Source of the DNA: an uncultured Caulobacterales bacterium
Lineage (GTDB): Bacteria; Pseudomonadota; Alphaproteobacteria; Caulobacterales; Caulobacteraceae
DNA length: 64,000 nt
Assembly: GCA_903837135.1 (NCBI GenBank)
Contig: CAILTK010000033.1
Coordinates: 1-64,000 of the forward strand
Reading direction: 5' to 3'
The first letter of the stretch is position 1. The number at the start of each line of letters is the position of its first letter. Below the pieces are notes generated by a model. The model was given only the letters and a program-made list of their open reading frames with translations. It was not told the origin of the DNA and searched no databases. Below, piece after piece: positions 45,101-53,538 of the stretch. The position numbers and the translations under genes were made by a program.

Positions 45101-45366
45101 TGACCTCCTTCGCCTTCATTCTCGGGGTGGTGCCGCTGGCGTTCGCCAAGGGCGCGGGGGCGGAGATGCGCCAGGCGCTCGGCGTGGCGGTGTTTTTCGG
45201 CATGATCGGCGTTACCGTGTTCGGTCTCCTGTTCACCCCGGTGTTCTACGTGGTCTGCCGCAACCTCTCGGACCTCCTGCCCAAGCCGCCGAAGGCCAGG
45301 CCGCGCGTGCCGACCACCGACAGTCCGCCGCCGTCCCGGGATTTCGAACCGGAGGCGGGGACATGA
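42112..45366 (+). CDS. RND (AcrB/HAE1-type) efflux pump permease
   Basis: A 1084-residue inner-membrane transporter. It starts MRLSHFFIDRPVFAGVLAVLI and has the duplicated RND topology with two large periplasmic loops. Motifs include PVAQYPQIAPPTVNI, FGLVLAIGIVVDDAIVVVENVER (with the two aspartates of the proton relay) and LVVLIGLAAKNAILIVEFARQ. It exports hydrophobic compounds, probably drugs or solvents, using the proton gradient. It lies 17 bases after the adaptor gene; its stop overlaps the outer-membrane factor (ATGA). Confidence 0.95.
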   Translation: MRLSHFFIDRPVFAGVLAVLITLVGLIAFPTLPVAQYPQIAPPTVNITASYPGASAETLAETVATPIEEQISGVDNMLYMASNSTADGHLTITVTFALGTDLNIDQVLVQNRLEAALPQLPDEVRNIGVTVRKSTPDILLAVHMYSPDNSLDQQYVANYVGLHVRDPLLRLYGVGDIGSRASRDYSMRIWIDPDKAAARNLTVDEVVAALQANNVQVAAGAVGAPPFDGRRPANQLEIQTLGRLTTPEQFGDIVVKRDDQGRLTHVSDVARVELGAADYTTNAYLGYLQDGKAVTKSAVALGIQQLPGTNAVQTAEGIKATMERLKKSFPPGLDYRIIYNPTEFVQESIAEVYKTLFIALILVVVVVMVFLQTWRASLIPVLAIPVSLIGTFAVMKVAGFSLNNLSLFGLVLAIGIVVDDAIVVVENVERHLRQGVDPREAAHVSMDEVGGALIGIALVLVAVFVPTAFVSGVSGQFYRQFALTIAVATVISLIVSLTLSPAMAALILQSHDPEDHGSHKQPKPWEKPFIGFANWFNRVFDKTSDRYAGLVHKVVRMAVLMLVLYAGLLLLTGWRLAATPQGFIPFQDQGNVIVSVTMPPGTSLARTDEAVRDVGKRVLGVPGVVAASIYAGVDALSQTTASNTGQMYVIFAPFAERGKHHQTGESIAANIRKAISGVPDADVRVIQQPPVRGIGTAGGFKMVIEDQNGVGYAGLERAAQGLVGAAGQTKGIGQIFTPFNTKTPRIHADIDRTKAETLGVKSNQVFSTLQTYLGSSFVNDFNFLGRTFEVLAQADGAYRTDEATIAGMKTRSSTGAMVPLGSVLTLHHETGPYRVYRYNLYNAAEIQGDAAPGTSSGAALDLMEKTARQALPEGFSNEWTDLAYQQRAAGNTGILVFGMSVVFVFLLLAALYESVTLPLSVILIVPMCLLAAMLGVNLMHQDNNILTQIGLVVLIGLAAKNAILIVEFARQGEVEHGHDRRQAAEEAGRTRLRPILMTSFAFILGVVPLAFAKGAGAEMRQALGVAVFFGMIGVTVFGLLFTPVFYVVCRNLSDLLPKPPKARPRVPTTDSPPPSRDFEPEAGT

Positions 45367-46865
45367 ACCGCCGCACGCCCCTGTTCGGCGCCGTCCTCGC
45401 CGCCGGCGCCCTGGCCCTGTCGGCCTGCACGGTCGGGCCGAACTATCATGAGCCGGCGGCCGTCCCGCACGCCGACGGCGGCTTCGTCTCCGCGCCCGTC
45501 GCCCGCGCGACGGCGGACCAGCCGCCGGACGCCTGGTGGCGGCTCTACGGCGATCCGACCCTCAGCGACCTGGTCGCCCGGGCGCTGGTGGCCAACACCG
45601 ACCTGCGGCAGGCGGAGGCCAACCTCAGCAAGGCCCGCGCGACCCTCAGCGAGGCGCGCGCCGCCCTGTTCCCGACCACCACCCTGTCGGGCGGGGCCAC
45701 CTACGGCCGCAGCGCCGCCGCGAACGCCTCGGCCGCCTCGGCCGCCGCCGAGCGCGCGGCCCTGGCCAATGCGCCCGGCGCCAACCCGTCGGTTTTCGGA
45801 CCGACCACCGCCAGCGCCGGCTGGGTCTATCAGGCCGGCTTCGACATGAACTACGAGGTCGATCTGTTCGGCCGCGTGCGCCGCACCATCGAGGCCACGC
45901 GGGCCGACGCCCAGAGCGTCGAGGCCGCCCGCGACGCGGTGCGCATCACCGTCGCCTCCGACGTGGCCCGCGCCTACCTCGACGGCTGCGCCTTCGCCGA
46001 AGAACTGGCGGTGGCCCAGCAGAGCCTGGCCCTGGCCCAGTCGGACTTCGACCTCACCAACCAGCAGTTCCAGGCCGGGACGCTGTCGCAGCTCGAGACC
46101 TCGCGGGCGCAGACCGTGCTCGAACAGGCCCGCGCGGCGATTCCCGTGCTGCAGGGCCAGCGCAACGCCAATCTGTTCGCCCTCGCGGCCCTGCTCGGCG
46201 TCGCCCCCAAGGATGCGCCGCAGGAGGCCGGCCGCTGCGCCGCCCCGCCCAAGCTGACTACGCCGATCCCCGCCGGCGACGGGACCACCCTCCTGCTGCG
46301 CCGGCCCGACGTGCGCGAGGCCGAGCGGACCCTGGCCGCCGAGACCGCCCGCATCGGCGTCGCCACCGCCGACCTCTATCCCACCGTCAGCCTCGGCGGC
46401 TCGATCGGTTCGACCGCGCCGCAGGGCGCCAACCTGCTCTCGAGCCGCTACGTCTCCTATGGGCTGGGGCCGCTGATCTCGTGGAATTTCCCCAACATCC
46501 TGGTCGCCCGCGCCCGGATCGGCGAGGCCCGCGCCACCGCCCAGGCGGCGCTGGCCGCCTTCGACGGGACCATGCTGACCGCGCTCAAGGAGGCCGAGCA
46601 GAGCCTGGCCACCTACGGCGCCGAGGTCGACCACAACGCCGCCCTGACCCGCGCCCGGGACGCCAGCCAGACCGCCTACACCCTGGTGCAGCAAAGATAC
46701 CGCGCCGGCACGATCAGCCAGCTCGACCTGCTCACCGCCGAACAGTCCCTGATCCAGACCCAGCAGGCCCTGGCCCAGTCCGACCAGGCCTTGGTCGAGG
46801 ACCAGGTCGCGGTATTCAAGGCGCTCGGCGGCGGCTGGAAGGATGCGCCGCGCGTGGCGGGGTAG
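45363..46865 (+). CDS. NodT-family outer-membrane efflux channel
   Basis: A 500-residue lipoprotein of the TolC/OprM type. The lipobox is LALSACTVGPNY. Two outer-membrane efflux repeats are visible, with WWRLYGDPTLSDLV, YEVDLFGRVRR and a second half containing RRPDVREAERTLAAETARIGVATADLYPTVSLGG. The central region around residues 105-145 is low-complexity Ala. It completes the RND tripartite pump; ATG 45363 shares four bases with the permease stop. Confidence 0.93.
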   Translation: MNRRTPLFGAVLAAGALALSACTVGPNYHEPAAVPHADGGFVSAPVARATADQPPDAWWRLYGDPTLSDLVARALVANTDLRQAEANLSKARATLSEARAALFPTTTLSGGATYGRSAAANASAASAAAERAALANAPGANPSVFGPTTASAGWVYQAGFDMNYEVDLFGRVRRTIEATRADAQSVEAARDAVRITVASDVARAYLDGCAFAEELAVAQQSLALAQSDFDLTNQQFQAGTLSQLETSRAQTVLEQARAAIPVLQGQRNANLFALAALLGVAPKDAPQEAGRCAAPPKLTTPIPAGDGTTLLLRRPDVREAERTLAAETARIGVATADLYPTVSLGGSIGSTAPQGANLLSSRYVSYGLGPLISWNFPNILVARARIGEARATAQAALAAFDGTMLTALKEAEQSLATYGAEVDHNAALTRARDASQTAYTLVQQRYRAGTISQLDLLTAEQSLIQTQQALAQSDQALVEDQVAVFKALGGGWKDAPRVAG

Positions 46866-46887
46866 AAGCGGACCCCTTCCGCGTCCG

Positions 46888-47583
46888 CTAATGCACCCAG
46901 CGCCACACGCCGGCCGTCCAGCCCGATAGGGGAATATGCGCCCAGGTCGCGGCGAGCCAGATCACCAGGCCGCCCGCCAGGACGAGCACGCCGAACCCGC
47001 CCAGGCGCGCCCGGCCGGCGACGATGGCCGCGAACGGAAGATAGCTGGTCTTGGCTTCCCAGGCCGGCCACTGCTCCGGCGCCAGGCGTTCCTTCTTGCG
47101 ATCCTGCAGCGCGGCGCCCACCAAGGCCAGGATGATCATGGCCAAGGCGACGACGATATTCTTCACGATCGGATAGACCGCGATATGGCATAGTCCCCAC
47201 AGGGCGATCGCCCACATCATCGGGTGGCGGGTGATGCTGAAGACGCCGCGCGCCGCCTCGGGGAACGGTCTCGGAGCGCCGCCCGTCGGCAGGGCCGGGT
47301 TGCGGATCAGCGATCCCATCAGGAGGACGGACGCGAGCAGCATCACCACGGTCACCGCCGCCCACAGGACGTCGCCCACGGGCCACAGCGGGGTTGTCAT
47401 CGGTGCGGAACGGTAAGCCAGGGCCAGCCAGATCAGAGTCGCCGCCGCCACCAGCGAATAGACACCCGAAAACCCGCCCTCGCCGATCGCATTGACGATG
47501 GGCCTTCGCAGCGGATGCGACAGCAGGAAATGGCTACCGACAAACGCGACCGCAGCCGTCAAGACCCAAGCGACGCCGCCCAT
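46888..47583 (-). CDS. NnrU-family membrane protein
   Basis: A 231-residue protein with about six hydrophobic segments. FSITRHPMMWAIALWGLCHI and GRPFPEAARG-like residues (PRPFPEAARGVFSITRHP) match the NnrU family. NnrU was linked to nitrite/nitric-oxide reduction in denitrifiers but the family also includes enzymes related to isoprenoid or carotenoid isomerisation. No nitrogen-oxide genes are nearby, so the role here is open. It is convergent with the efflux channel gene. Confidence 0.83.
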   Translation of the reverse strand: MGGVAWVLTAAVAFVGSHFLLSHPLRRPIVNAIGEGGFSGVYSLVAAATLIWLALAYRSAPMTTPLWPVGDVLWAAVTVVMLLASVLLMGSLIRNPALPTGGAPRPFPEAARGVFSITRHPMMWAIALWGLCHIAVYPIVKNIVVALAMIILALVGAALQDRKKERLAPEQWPAWEAKTSYLPFAAIVAGRARLGGFGVLVLAGGLVIWLAATWAHIPLSGWTAGVWRWVH

Positions 47584-47667
47584 CCGCCCCTCCCGAATTA
47601 CAGGACGTTCCGCCCTGCACAGTCAGAATAGCTCGGGATCGCATGCCGCGCCCTGTCAAACGCGCGC

Positions 47668-48813
47668 TCAAGCGGGACTGGCTTCGCTTTTGCTCTTGGT
47701 ACCCGTCATCATCTCGATGAACGCAGACGGCGCATCGTCCCCCAGGCAGAGGTCCAACATGAGATGCGCCTCTTTAGCTTCCAAAGCGGCGCGGGAGAAC
47801 ATCGGCTCCTCATAGGCGGAAAGCGCCGCCTCGATGTCGCCGGGATGGCGAACGATGGCGTCGGCCAGTTCTGCGCCCTCCAACATCGCCAAGTTCGCGC
47901 CTTCGCCCGATGGCGGCATAAGGTGCGCCGCATCTCCGAGGAGCGTCACGCCAGGAGCCCGCTTCCATCGGTGTCCCTGGGGAAGCGTATAGATCATCCG
48001 CGGCGCCAGCGCCGTGTCGCTGTCGGTGATGAGGGCTCTGAGCGCCGGCGCCCAATCGCCGAACTCGGTCACGATACGGTCTTTCGCCGCCGGGTCGTTG
48101 AAGTCGATGGCCGCGAACCAGGCGGCGGGCCGCTTGAGCTCCACATAGCTATGCAGCACGTCCCCGGCCTCGCGGTGGGTGAATATCGCCTTCCCCGGTG
48201 CTGGAGCATACATTGCTCCGACGCCGACGATGGCTGCGGCGCAGGGGTGACGGTTGTCGACGTCGTGCAGATACGTCTCGATGAAGGTTGCGCCGGCGTA
48301 TTCGGGTTTGGCGTCGGACAAAAGCGGCCGCACCCTGGACCATGCGCCGTCGGCCCCGACGAGCAGGTCGGCTTGCGCGGCGGATCCATCGGCGAACGCG
48401 ATTTCGTGTCGACCGTCGCCGAGGCTCGAGGCCTCGGTGAGTTTCTTGCCCCACCTGACCGTGCCGTCCGGCAGGGAGTCGAGGAGAAGCTTCCGCAAAT
48501 CCCCGCGGAGGACCTCGGGACGCCGGCCCTGGCCATCGTCGGGCAGGTCCAGCAGCACGGCGCCGTCCTGTTTCAGCACGCGGGTCGCCTCCGCGCCCTC
48601 ATGGATGATCGACCGGAACGCGTCGATGAGACCGGCGGCTGCGAGCGCGACCTGGCCATTATAGTCGTGGATGTCGAGCTGGCCTCCTTGGGTTCGACTT
48701 TCGGGCGAGGGCTCGGCCTCGTAGATGACCGAGGAGATGCCCTGGACATGGAGGACTCGAGCGAGCGTTAGCCCGCCAAGTCCCGCACCAATGATAACGA
48801 CAGCCTTGTCCAT
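47668..48813 (-). CDS. TetX-like FAD-dependent monooxygenase
   Basis: About 381 residues from ATG 48813. The FAD-binding motif is VVIIGAGLGGLTLARVL; the second signatures are GGQLDIHDYNGQVAL, ADLLVGADGAWSRVR and LGDAAHLMPPSGEGANLAMLEGAEL. The pattern follows the TetX tetracycline-destructase group closely by eye, though related hydroxylases of other aromatic substrates look similar. FAD/NADPH-dependent hydroxylation is expected. It is divergent from a TetR gene with palindromic operators in between, so induction by its substrate is likely. Confidence 0.85.
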   Translation of the reverse strand: MDKAVVIIGAGLGGLTLARVLHVQGISSVIYEAEPSPESRTQGGQLDIHDYNGQVALAAAGLIDAFRSIIHEGAEATRVLKQDGAVLLDLPDDGQGRRPEVLRGDLRKLLLDSLPDGTVRWGKKLTEASSLGDGRHEIAFADGSAAQADLLVGADGAWSRVRPLLSDAKPEYAGATFIETYLHDVDNRHPCAAAIVGVGAMYAPAPGKAIFTHREAGDVLHSYVELKRPAAWFAAIDFNDPAAKDRIVTEFGDWAPALRALITDSDTALAPRMIYTLPQGHRWKRAPGVTLLGDAAHLMPPSGEGANLAMLEGAELADAIVRHPGDIEAALSAYEEPMFSRAALEAKEAHLMLDLCLGDDAPSAFIEMMTGTKSKSEASPA

Positions 48814-48829
48814 GATATCACCTCGGGCT

Positions 48830-48844
48830 TGGAACGTCGTTCCA
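48830..48844. promoter_or_regulatory. TetR operator 1 (perfect palindrome)
   Basis: TGGAACGTCGTTCCA is a perfect 15-base palindrome around one central base, between the TetX-like and TetR genes. Its centre is 27 bases from that of operator 2. Confidence 0.85.
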
Positions 48845-48856
48845 GCGCCGCACCCT

Positions 48857-48871
48857 TGGAACGCCGTTCCA
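48857..48871. promoter_or_regulatory. TetR operator 2 (perfect palindrome)
   Basis: TGGAACGCCGTTCCA is identical to operator 1 apart from the central base. It lies 20 bases before the TetR start. Confidence 0.85.
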
Positions 48872-48890
48872 GACATGTCAAGAACGAGGA

Positions 48891-49562
48891 ATGAGCCCCA
48901 AGACAAAGCCTTCCGAGGGACGCGTCGGCGCGCTCTCCAAGGAGCGAATCGTCTCGTCCGCCATCGACATCCTCAATTCTGATGGCGAGAGCGCCCTGAC
49001 CTTTCGGGCGCTTGCGCGAAGGCTCTCGACCGGCAGCGGGGCTATCTACTGGCATTTGGCGGACAAGGACGCGCTGCTTGCGGCGGCCACCGAGTCGGTC
49101 TTGTCCCGAGTGATGGCCGAGGTGGCCGGCGCGCCGGCCCCAGCCGGCGCCTTGCGCGCTATCGCGCTGAGCGTCTTCGACACAATCGAGACCCATCCGT
49201 GGGTGGGGACCCAACTCGCACGAGAGCCGTGGCAGCCAGCGATGGTAGAGGTCTTCGAGCGCTGCAGCGCGCAGTTCGCCGCAATGGGCGTCTCCGGCGA
49301 CTCGATCTTCCCCTGCGTGTCGGCGTTTGTTCAATATCTCATCGGCGCCGCCGCCCAGACCGCCGCCGCCGCACGCCACAGATTCCGCGCCTCAGACCGG
49401 CCGGCCATCCTCGGCACGATCGTCGAGCAGTGGACGCAACGTGATCCCGCGGAATACCCGTTCGTTCACCTGCTGGCGGGCCAGGTGAGGCATCACGACG
49501 AGCGGGAGGTGTTCCTTGCCGGTCTCGACCTGATCCTGGCGGGGGCGAAAGCCGCCTTGTGA
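48891..49562 (+). CDS. TetR-family repressor
   Basis: A 223-residue regulator with the helix-turn-helix in SKERIVSSAIDILNSDGESALTFRALARRLSTGSGAIYWHLADKDALL. The body is of the TetR/AcrR type with helical ligand-binding core. ATG 48891 is preceded by GAGGA at a short distance. The palindromes just upstream (48830-48871) are the likely binding sites for both autoregulation and repression of the divergent monooxygenase. The inducer is probably the substrate of that enzyme. Confidence 0.88.
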   Translation: MSPKTKPSEGRVGALSKERIVSSAIDILNSDGESALTFRALARRLSTGSGAIYWHLADKDALLAAATESVLSRVMAEVAGAPAPAGALRAIALSVFDTIETHPWVGTQLAREPWQPAMVEVFERCSAQFAAMGVSGDSIFPCVSAFVQYLIGAAAQTAAAARHRFRASDRPAILGTIVEQWTQRDPAEYPFVHLLAGQVRHHDEREVFLAGLDLILAGAKAAL

Positions 49563-49602
49563 CGCTTCACGGCTGGCTTCCCAACAGACCGCCGCCGACA
49601 GC

Positions 49603-50751
49603 CTACCGTCCCTTCAACCGCACCGTCGCCGTGCTCGACAACCCCGGTCGCAGCTTGTCCAGCCCCGGCTGGCCCGCGTCGAAGCGGATGCGGACCGGGA
49701 CGCGCTGGACGATCTTGGTAAAGTTGCCGGTTCCGGGTTCGAACGGCAGCAGCGAGAACTGCGAGCCGGTGCCGGGAGCGAAACTGTCGACGTGGCCGGT
49801 GAGGGTCACGCCCGGCAGGGCGTCGACCTTGAGGCGCACGGCCTGTCCGGCCCGCATACGCGCCACCTGGGTCTCCTTGAAATTGGCGGTGACGTAGAGG
49901 GCGTTCAGCGGCGCTACCGAGAGCAGGCGCGTGCCGGGCTGCACATAGTCGCCGGGCTCGACCTGGCGGTCGCCGACCACGCCGTCGATCGGCGCGCGGA
50001 TCACCGTGTGGGTCTGGTCCTGGCGGGCGAGGGTCAGGGCCGCCTGGGCTCGCGCCAGGGACGCCTCGGCCTGGGCGACCGCCGCGTTGAGGGAGGCGCG
50101 GCGCGCCTGCACCACGCCGGCCTGGTCGCGGCTGACGTCGAGTTCGGCCCGGCTGTGGTCGGCGTCGGACTGGGCGGTGATCGCCGCGGCCTTGTAGGTG
50201 TCGGCGTCGCGCCGGGCCACCGCGCCGGAGGCCACCAGGGCTTCGTAACGCTTGCGGTCGGCGTCGGCGCGGGTGTTCTGCGCGTCCGCCGACAGGATCG
50301 AGGTGCGGGCGGCGCGGACGTTGGAGGCGGCGAGCTTCTCTTCGGCCGAGAGCGACACCAGGGCGGCGCGGGCGGCGGCGACGCCGGCCTCGGCGGTCTG
50401 CACGTCGGCCTGGGCCGAGGCGACGCGGGCGTCGAACTCCTCGGGATCGATCCGCACCAGGGCGTCGCCGCGATGGACGGGCTGATTGTGCGAGACCAGC
50501 ACCTCCGACACCAGGCCCCGGACCTTGGGCGCGATCACCGAACTGTCGGCCTGGATATAGGCGGCGTCGGTGCTCTCGCTGGCCTTGGGCGCGGTGATCC
50601 ACAGGGCGCCGCCGAGCCCCACCGCCACCGCCGCGCCGACCGCGATCAGGGTACGGTTGGAGAACGGCAGGGCGCGGGCCCTGGTCTTGTGCGGCGCGGG
50701 CGCGGACGCCTCGGCGCCGACGCGCGCGGTATCAAGCGCGGCTTCGCTCAT
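49603..50751 (-). CDS. emrA: HlyD/EmrA-type membrane-fusion protein
   Basis: A 382-residue adaptor with one N-terminal membrane segment (about residues 34-52, TLIAVGAAVAVGLGGALWI). The barrel-sandwich region is STDAAYIQADSSVIAPKVRGLVSEVLV, a long alpha-hairpin follows (about 95-220), and the second half-motif is TVIRAPIDGVVGDRQVEPGDYVQPG. It links an MFS (EmrB-like) pump to a TolC-like channel. ATG 50751 overlaps the thioesterase stop (ATGA). Its pump partner and channel lie on the divergent arm. Confidence 0.9.
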   Translation of the reverse strand: MSEAALDTARVGAEASAPAPHKTRARALPFSNRTLIAVGAAVAVGLGGALWITAPKASESTDAAYIQADSSVIAPKVRGLVSEVLVSHNQPVHRGDALVRIDPEEFDARVASAQADVQTAEAGVAAARAALVSLSAEEKLAASNVRAARTSILSADAQNTRADADRKRYEALVASGAVARRDADTYKAAAITAQSDADHSRAELDVSRDQAGVVQARRASLNAAVAQAEASLARAQAALTLARQDQTHTVIRAPIDGVVGDRQVEPGDYVQPGTRLLSVAPLNALYVTANFKETQVARMRAGQAVRLKVDALPGVTLTGHVDSFAPGTGSQFSLLPFEPGTGNFTKIVQRVPVRIRFDAGQPGLDKLRPGLSSTATVRLKGR

Positions 50752-51197
50752 CGGTCGAACACGAGGAGGGTGGAGGTGGCGGAGGCGTAGAGGACGCCGC
50801 TCGCGTCCTTCAGCGTGGCTTCGGCGAAGCCGGCGCGACGGCCCAGGGTGACGACCCGGCCCTCGGCGCGAACCGGCCCGGTCTTGTCGGTCATCGCCTT
50901 GTGATAGGCGACCTTGAGCTCGAGCGTGGTGTAGCCCTGGTCGGCGCGGAGCCTCGAATGCACGGCGCAGCCGCAGGCGCTGTCGAGCAGGGCGGCGGCG
51001 TAGCCGCCGTGCACCGTGCCGATCGGATTGTAGGCGTGCGGGCCCGGTTCGCCCTCGAACACCGTCCGGCCCTCCTCGACCTCGACCAGGGTGAAGGCCA
51101 GCGAACGGCCGATGCCGGACATGCGGCCGGCGTGCATCAGGGCGCGCAGCTGTTCGACGCCGGTCAATCCAGGCGCCACTTCCTCGACGAGACTCAT
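50748..51197 (-). CDS. PaaI-type hotdog-fold acyl-CoA thioesterase
   Basis: A 149-residue hotdog protein. The conserved stretch YNPIGTVHGGYAAALLDSACGCAV (HGG near residue 64) and ELKVAYHKAM are characteristic of PaaI/YbgC-like thioesterases that cleave aryl- or acyl-CoA. It sits between the TetR gene and the adaptor gene, overlapping both by four bases, so it is part of the same regulated operon. Why a thioesterase is included in an efflux operon is not clear; it may process the toxic compound or the fatty acid that is exported. Confidence 0.85.
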   Translation of the reverse strand: MSLVEEVAPGLTGVEQLRALMHAGRMSGIGRSLAFTLVEVEEGRTVFEGEPGPHAYNPIGTVHGGYAAALLDSACGCAVHSRLRADQGYTTLELKVAYHKAMTDKTGPVRAEGRVVTLGRRAGFAEATLKDASGVLYASATSTLLVFDR

Positions 51198-51802
51198 GAC
51201 TGATGCTCCATGGCGTCCGGCAGAAGGCCGAGACGCTGTTTGAGGGCCGCGCGGGAGGCGGCGAGAATGCGGTCGGACTGGTCCGTGTCGGGCGTGGCGC
51301 GGGCCAGCGACAGGGCCCCGACCAGTTCGGCCACTACCGAGTGCGCCAGCCCGGCCGGATCGTCCCGGCCGAGCAGGGTCAGCTGGCCGACCAGCCGATC
51401 GGTCAACCGGGCCACGCCCTTTCCGTACTGGTCGCGCGCCGCGCCCTCGAGCCGCGGCAGGTCGGCCGCCAGGGCGGTGATCGGGCAGCCGGTCCCCCGC
51501 GCGTCGCGGTGCAGGGCCGACAGATAGAAGTCGATGTAGCGCACCATGCCTTGGGCCGGCGAATAACCCTCGGTGGAGCGGGCGAAGCGGCCGCGCGCGT
51601 CCTCGAACATCTCGCCGATCGCGGCGGCGATCAGCTCGTCCTTGGATTTGAAGTGGGCGTAGAAGCCGCCGTGGGTCAGCCCGGCCTTGGCCATGATGGC
51701 GGCCACGGCGACCCGCTCAGGCCCCTCCTCGCGGATGGCCCTGCCGGCTTCCTTCAAAACCCGCTGGCGGGTCTTCAGCTTGTGGTCCGCGTCATAGCGC
51801 AT
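51194..51802 (-). CDS. TetR-family regulator of the efflux locus
   Basis: A 202-residue regulator. The helix-turn-helix is in KTRQRVLKEAGRAIREEGPERVAVAAIMAKAGLTHGGFYAHFKSKDEL. The C-terminal part resembles the AcrR-like group with the motif GTGCPITALAADLPR. It is the first gene of the minus-strand arm and is divergent from the MFS pump, so it probably represses both arms through the palindrome at 51817-51840. Its stop overlaps the thioesterase start. Confidence 0.9.
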   Translation of the reverse strand: MRYDADHKLKTRQRVLKEAGRAIREEGPERVAVAAIMAKAGLTHGGFYAHFKSKDELIAAAIGEMFEDARGRFARSTEGYSPAQGMVRYIDFYLSALHRDARGTGCPITALAADLPRLEGAARDQYGKGVARLTDRLVGQLTLLGRDDPAGLAHSVVAELVGALSLARATPDTDQSDRILAASRAALKQRLGLLPDAMEHQS

Positions 51803-51816
51803 GGCTTGCGCCTCCG

Positions 51817-51840
51817 TTTATATGATGCATATAATATAAA
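51817..51840. promoter_or_regulatory. AT-rich imperfect palindrome, presumed TetR operator
   Basis: The sequence from TTTATATGATG to CATATAATATAAA is an imperfect 24-base palindrome in an otherwise GC-rich region. It lies between the TetR gene and the MFS pump gene. Confidence 0.6.
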
Positions 51841-51900
51841 GGTGGCGGGCCCGGCAAGGCCCGCCTCAACAAAATGCGGGCTCAACAAAAGGCGGGCGCG

Positions 51901-53523
51901 ATGGCGGCGATCACATGGGGCGGTGCGCGCAGGCTGTTCGGCGCGGGGGCCGCCGCCCCCCTGACGGCGCCGTCGGACCTGCCGGCCGCGCGCAAATACC
52001 TGATCTTCGCCGTGATGGCGTTCGGCCAGTTCATGGCCCTGCTCGACATCCAGATCGTCGCCGCCTCGCTCAACGACGTGCAGGCGGGCCTGTCGGCGGG
52101 ACCGGACGAGATCAGCTGGGTGCAGACCGGCTATCTGATGGCCGAGCTGGTGATGATCCCGTTTTCGGCCTTCCTGGCCCAGGCCCTGTCCACGCGCTGG
52201 CTGTTCGCCCTGTCGGCGGGCCTGTTCACCCTGTCGAGCGCGCTGTGCGGCGCCGCCTGGGACATCCAGTCGATGGTGATCTTCCGCGTGCTGCAGGGCT
52301 TCGTCGGCGGGGCCATGGTGCCGACCGTGTTCGCCACCGGCTACGCCCTGTTCTCGGGGCCGCAGCGGGCGATGATCCCGGCTATCCTCGGCATGGTTTC
52401 GGTGCTGGCGCCGACGCTGGGGCCGACGGTGGGCGGTTTCCTCACCGACGCCGTGGGATGGCGGTCGATCTTCTACATCAACATCATCCCCGGCGTCGCC
52501 GTGACCCTGCTGTCGCTGTGGCTGATCCGGGTCGACCGGCCGAACCTGAAGATGCTGCGCCAGATCGACTACGCCCACCTGGCCTCCATGGCCGTCTTCC
52601 TCGGCTGCCTCGAATACGTGCTGGAGGAGGGTCCCAAGAACGACTGGTTCGGCGATCCCAAGATCCTGACCGCGGCCTGGGTCTCGCTGGTCGCCTTCGG
52701 CCTGTTCCTCGAGCGCTCGTTCCGCTCGGGCGGCCCCGTCGTCCGGCTGACCCCGTTCCGCAAGCCGACCTTCGCCTTCGCCTGCATCTTCAACCTCGTG
52801 ATCGGCTTCGGCCTCTATTCCTCGACCTATCTGGTGCCGGTCTTCCTCGGCCGGGTGCGCGGTTACGACGCCCTGCAGATCGGCACCACCGTGTTCGTGG
52901 TCGGGTTCACCCAGGTGCTGTCGACCGTGATCGCCGCCCGGCTGTCGCAGACGGTCGATCCGCGCAAGACCATCACCGTCGGCCTGATCCTGTTCGCCGC
53001 CAGCCTGTGGCTGGCCTCCTATATCACGCCGCAGTGGGGCTTCGGCGCCTGGCTCGCCCCACAGATGCTGCGCGGCTTCGCGGTGATGCTGTGCATCGTG
53101 CCGAGCGTCGGCCTGGCCCTCGGCGGCTTCGCCATGACCGAGCTGCGCTATGCCTCGGGTCTGTTCAACCTGATGCGCAACCTCGGCGGCGCGATCGGCA
53201 TCGCCGTGGTCAACACCTGGCTGCAGGACAGCGCCCGGATCCAGACCGCCCGCCTCGGCGAAGGACTCGGTCAGCCTGGGGCCCATGCACCGGACGTGGT
53301 CGGCGCCATCGCCGGCCGGATCGCCGGCGGCCTCGGCGACCAGGGCCAGGCCCTGCTCGCCGCCCAGGGCCAGTTCGCCCGGCTGGTCGGCCGCTACGCC
53401 CTGACCACCGCCTTCAACGAGGTGTTCCGCACCATGGCCTGGGTCTTCATCTGCGCCCTGATCATGGTCCCCTTCTGCAAGCCCGCGCCGCAATCGGCGG
53501 CGGTGACCCCCGACGCCCACTGA
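51901..53523 (+). CDS. emrB: MFS drug:proton antiporter, DHA2/EmrB type
   Basis: About 540 residues with 14 predicted membrane segments. Early motif FMALLDIQIVAASLNDVQAGL and GPTVGGFLTDAVGWRSIFYINIIPG match EmrB/QacA transporters. ATG 51901 has AAAGG seven bases upstream; ATG 51874 is an alternative. With the HlyD-type adaptor on the divergent arm and the outer-membrane factor downstream it would complete a tripartite pump. Substrates of such pumps include hydrophobic antibiotics and uncouplers. Confidence 0.92.
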   Translation: MAAITWGGARRLFGAGAAAPLTAPSDLPAARKYLIFAVMAFGQFMALLDIQIVAASLNDVQAGLSAGPDEISWVQTGYLMAELVMIPFSAFLAQALSTRWLFALSAGLFTLSSALCGAAWDIQSMVIFRVLQGFVGGAMVPTVFATGYALFSGPQRAMIPAILGMVSVLAPTLGPTVGGFLTDAVGWRSIFYINIIPGVAVTLLSLWLIRVDRPNLKMLRQIDYAHLASMAVFLGCLEYVLEEGPKNDWFGDPKILTAAWVSLVAFGLFLERSFRSGGPVVRLTPFRKPTFAFACIFNLVIGFGLYSSTYLVPVFLGRVRGYDALQIGTTVFVVGFTQVLSTVIAARLSQTVDPRKTITVGLILFAASLWLASYITPQWGFGAWLAPQMLRGFAVMLCIVPSVGLALGGFAMTELRYASGLFNLMRNLGGAIGIAVVNTWLQDSARIQTARLGEGLGQPGAHAPDVVGAIAGRIAGGLGDQGQALLAAQGQFARLVGRYALTTAFNEVFRTMAWVFICALIMVPFCKPAPQSAAVTPDAH

Positions 53524-53538
53524 CCGAGGCTCCCCCTG

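Noticed and set aside
47584..47667. Possible small gene between NnrU and the TetX-like gene
   Set aside because: Only 84 bases, no ribosome site and no convincing frame.
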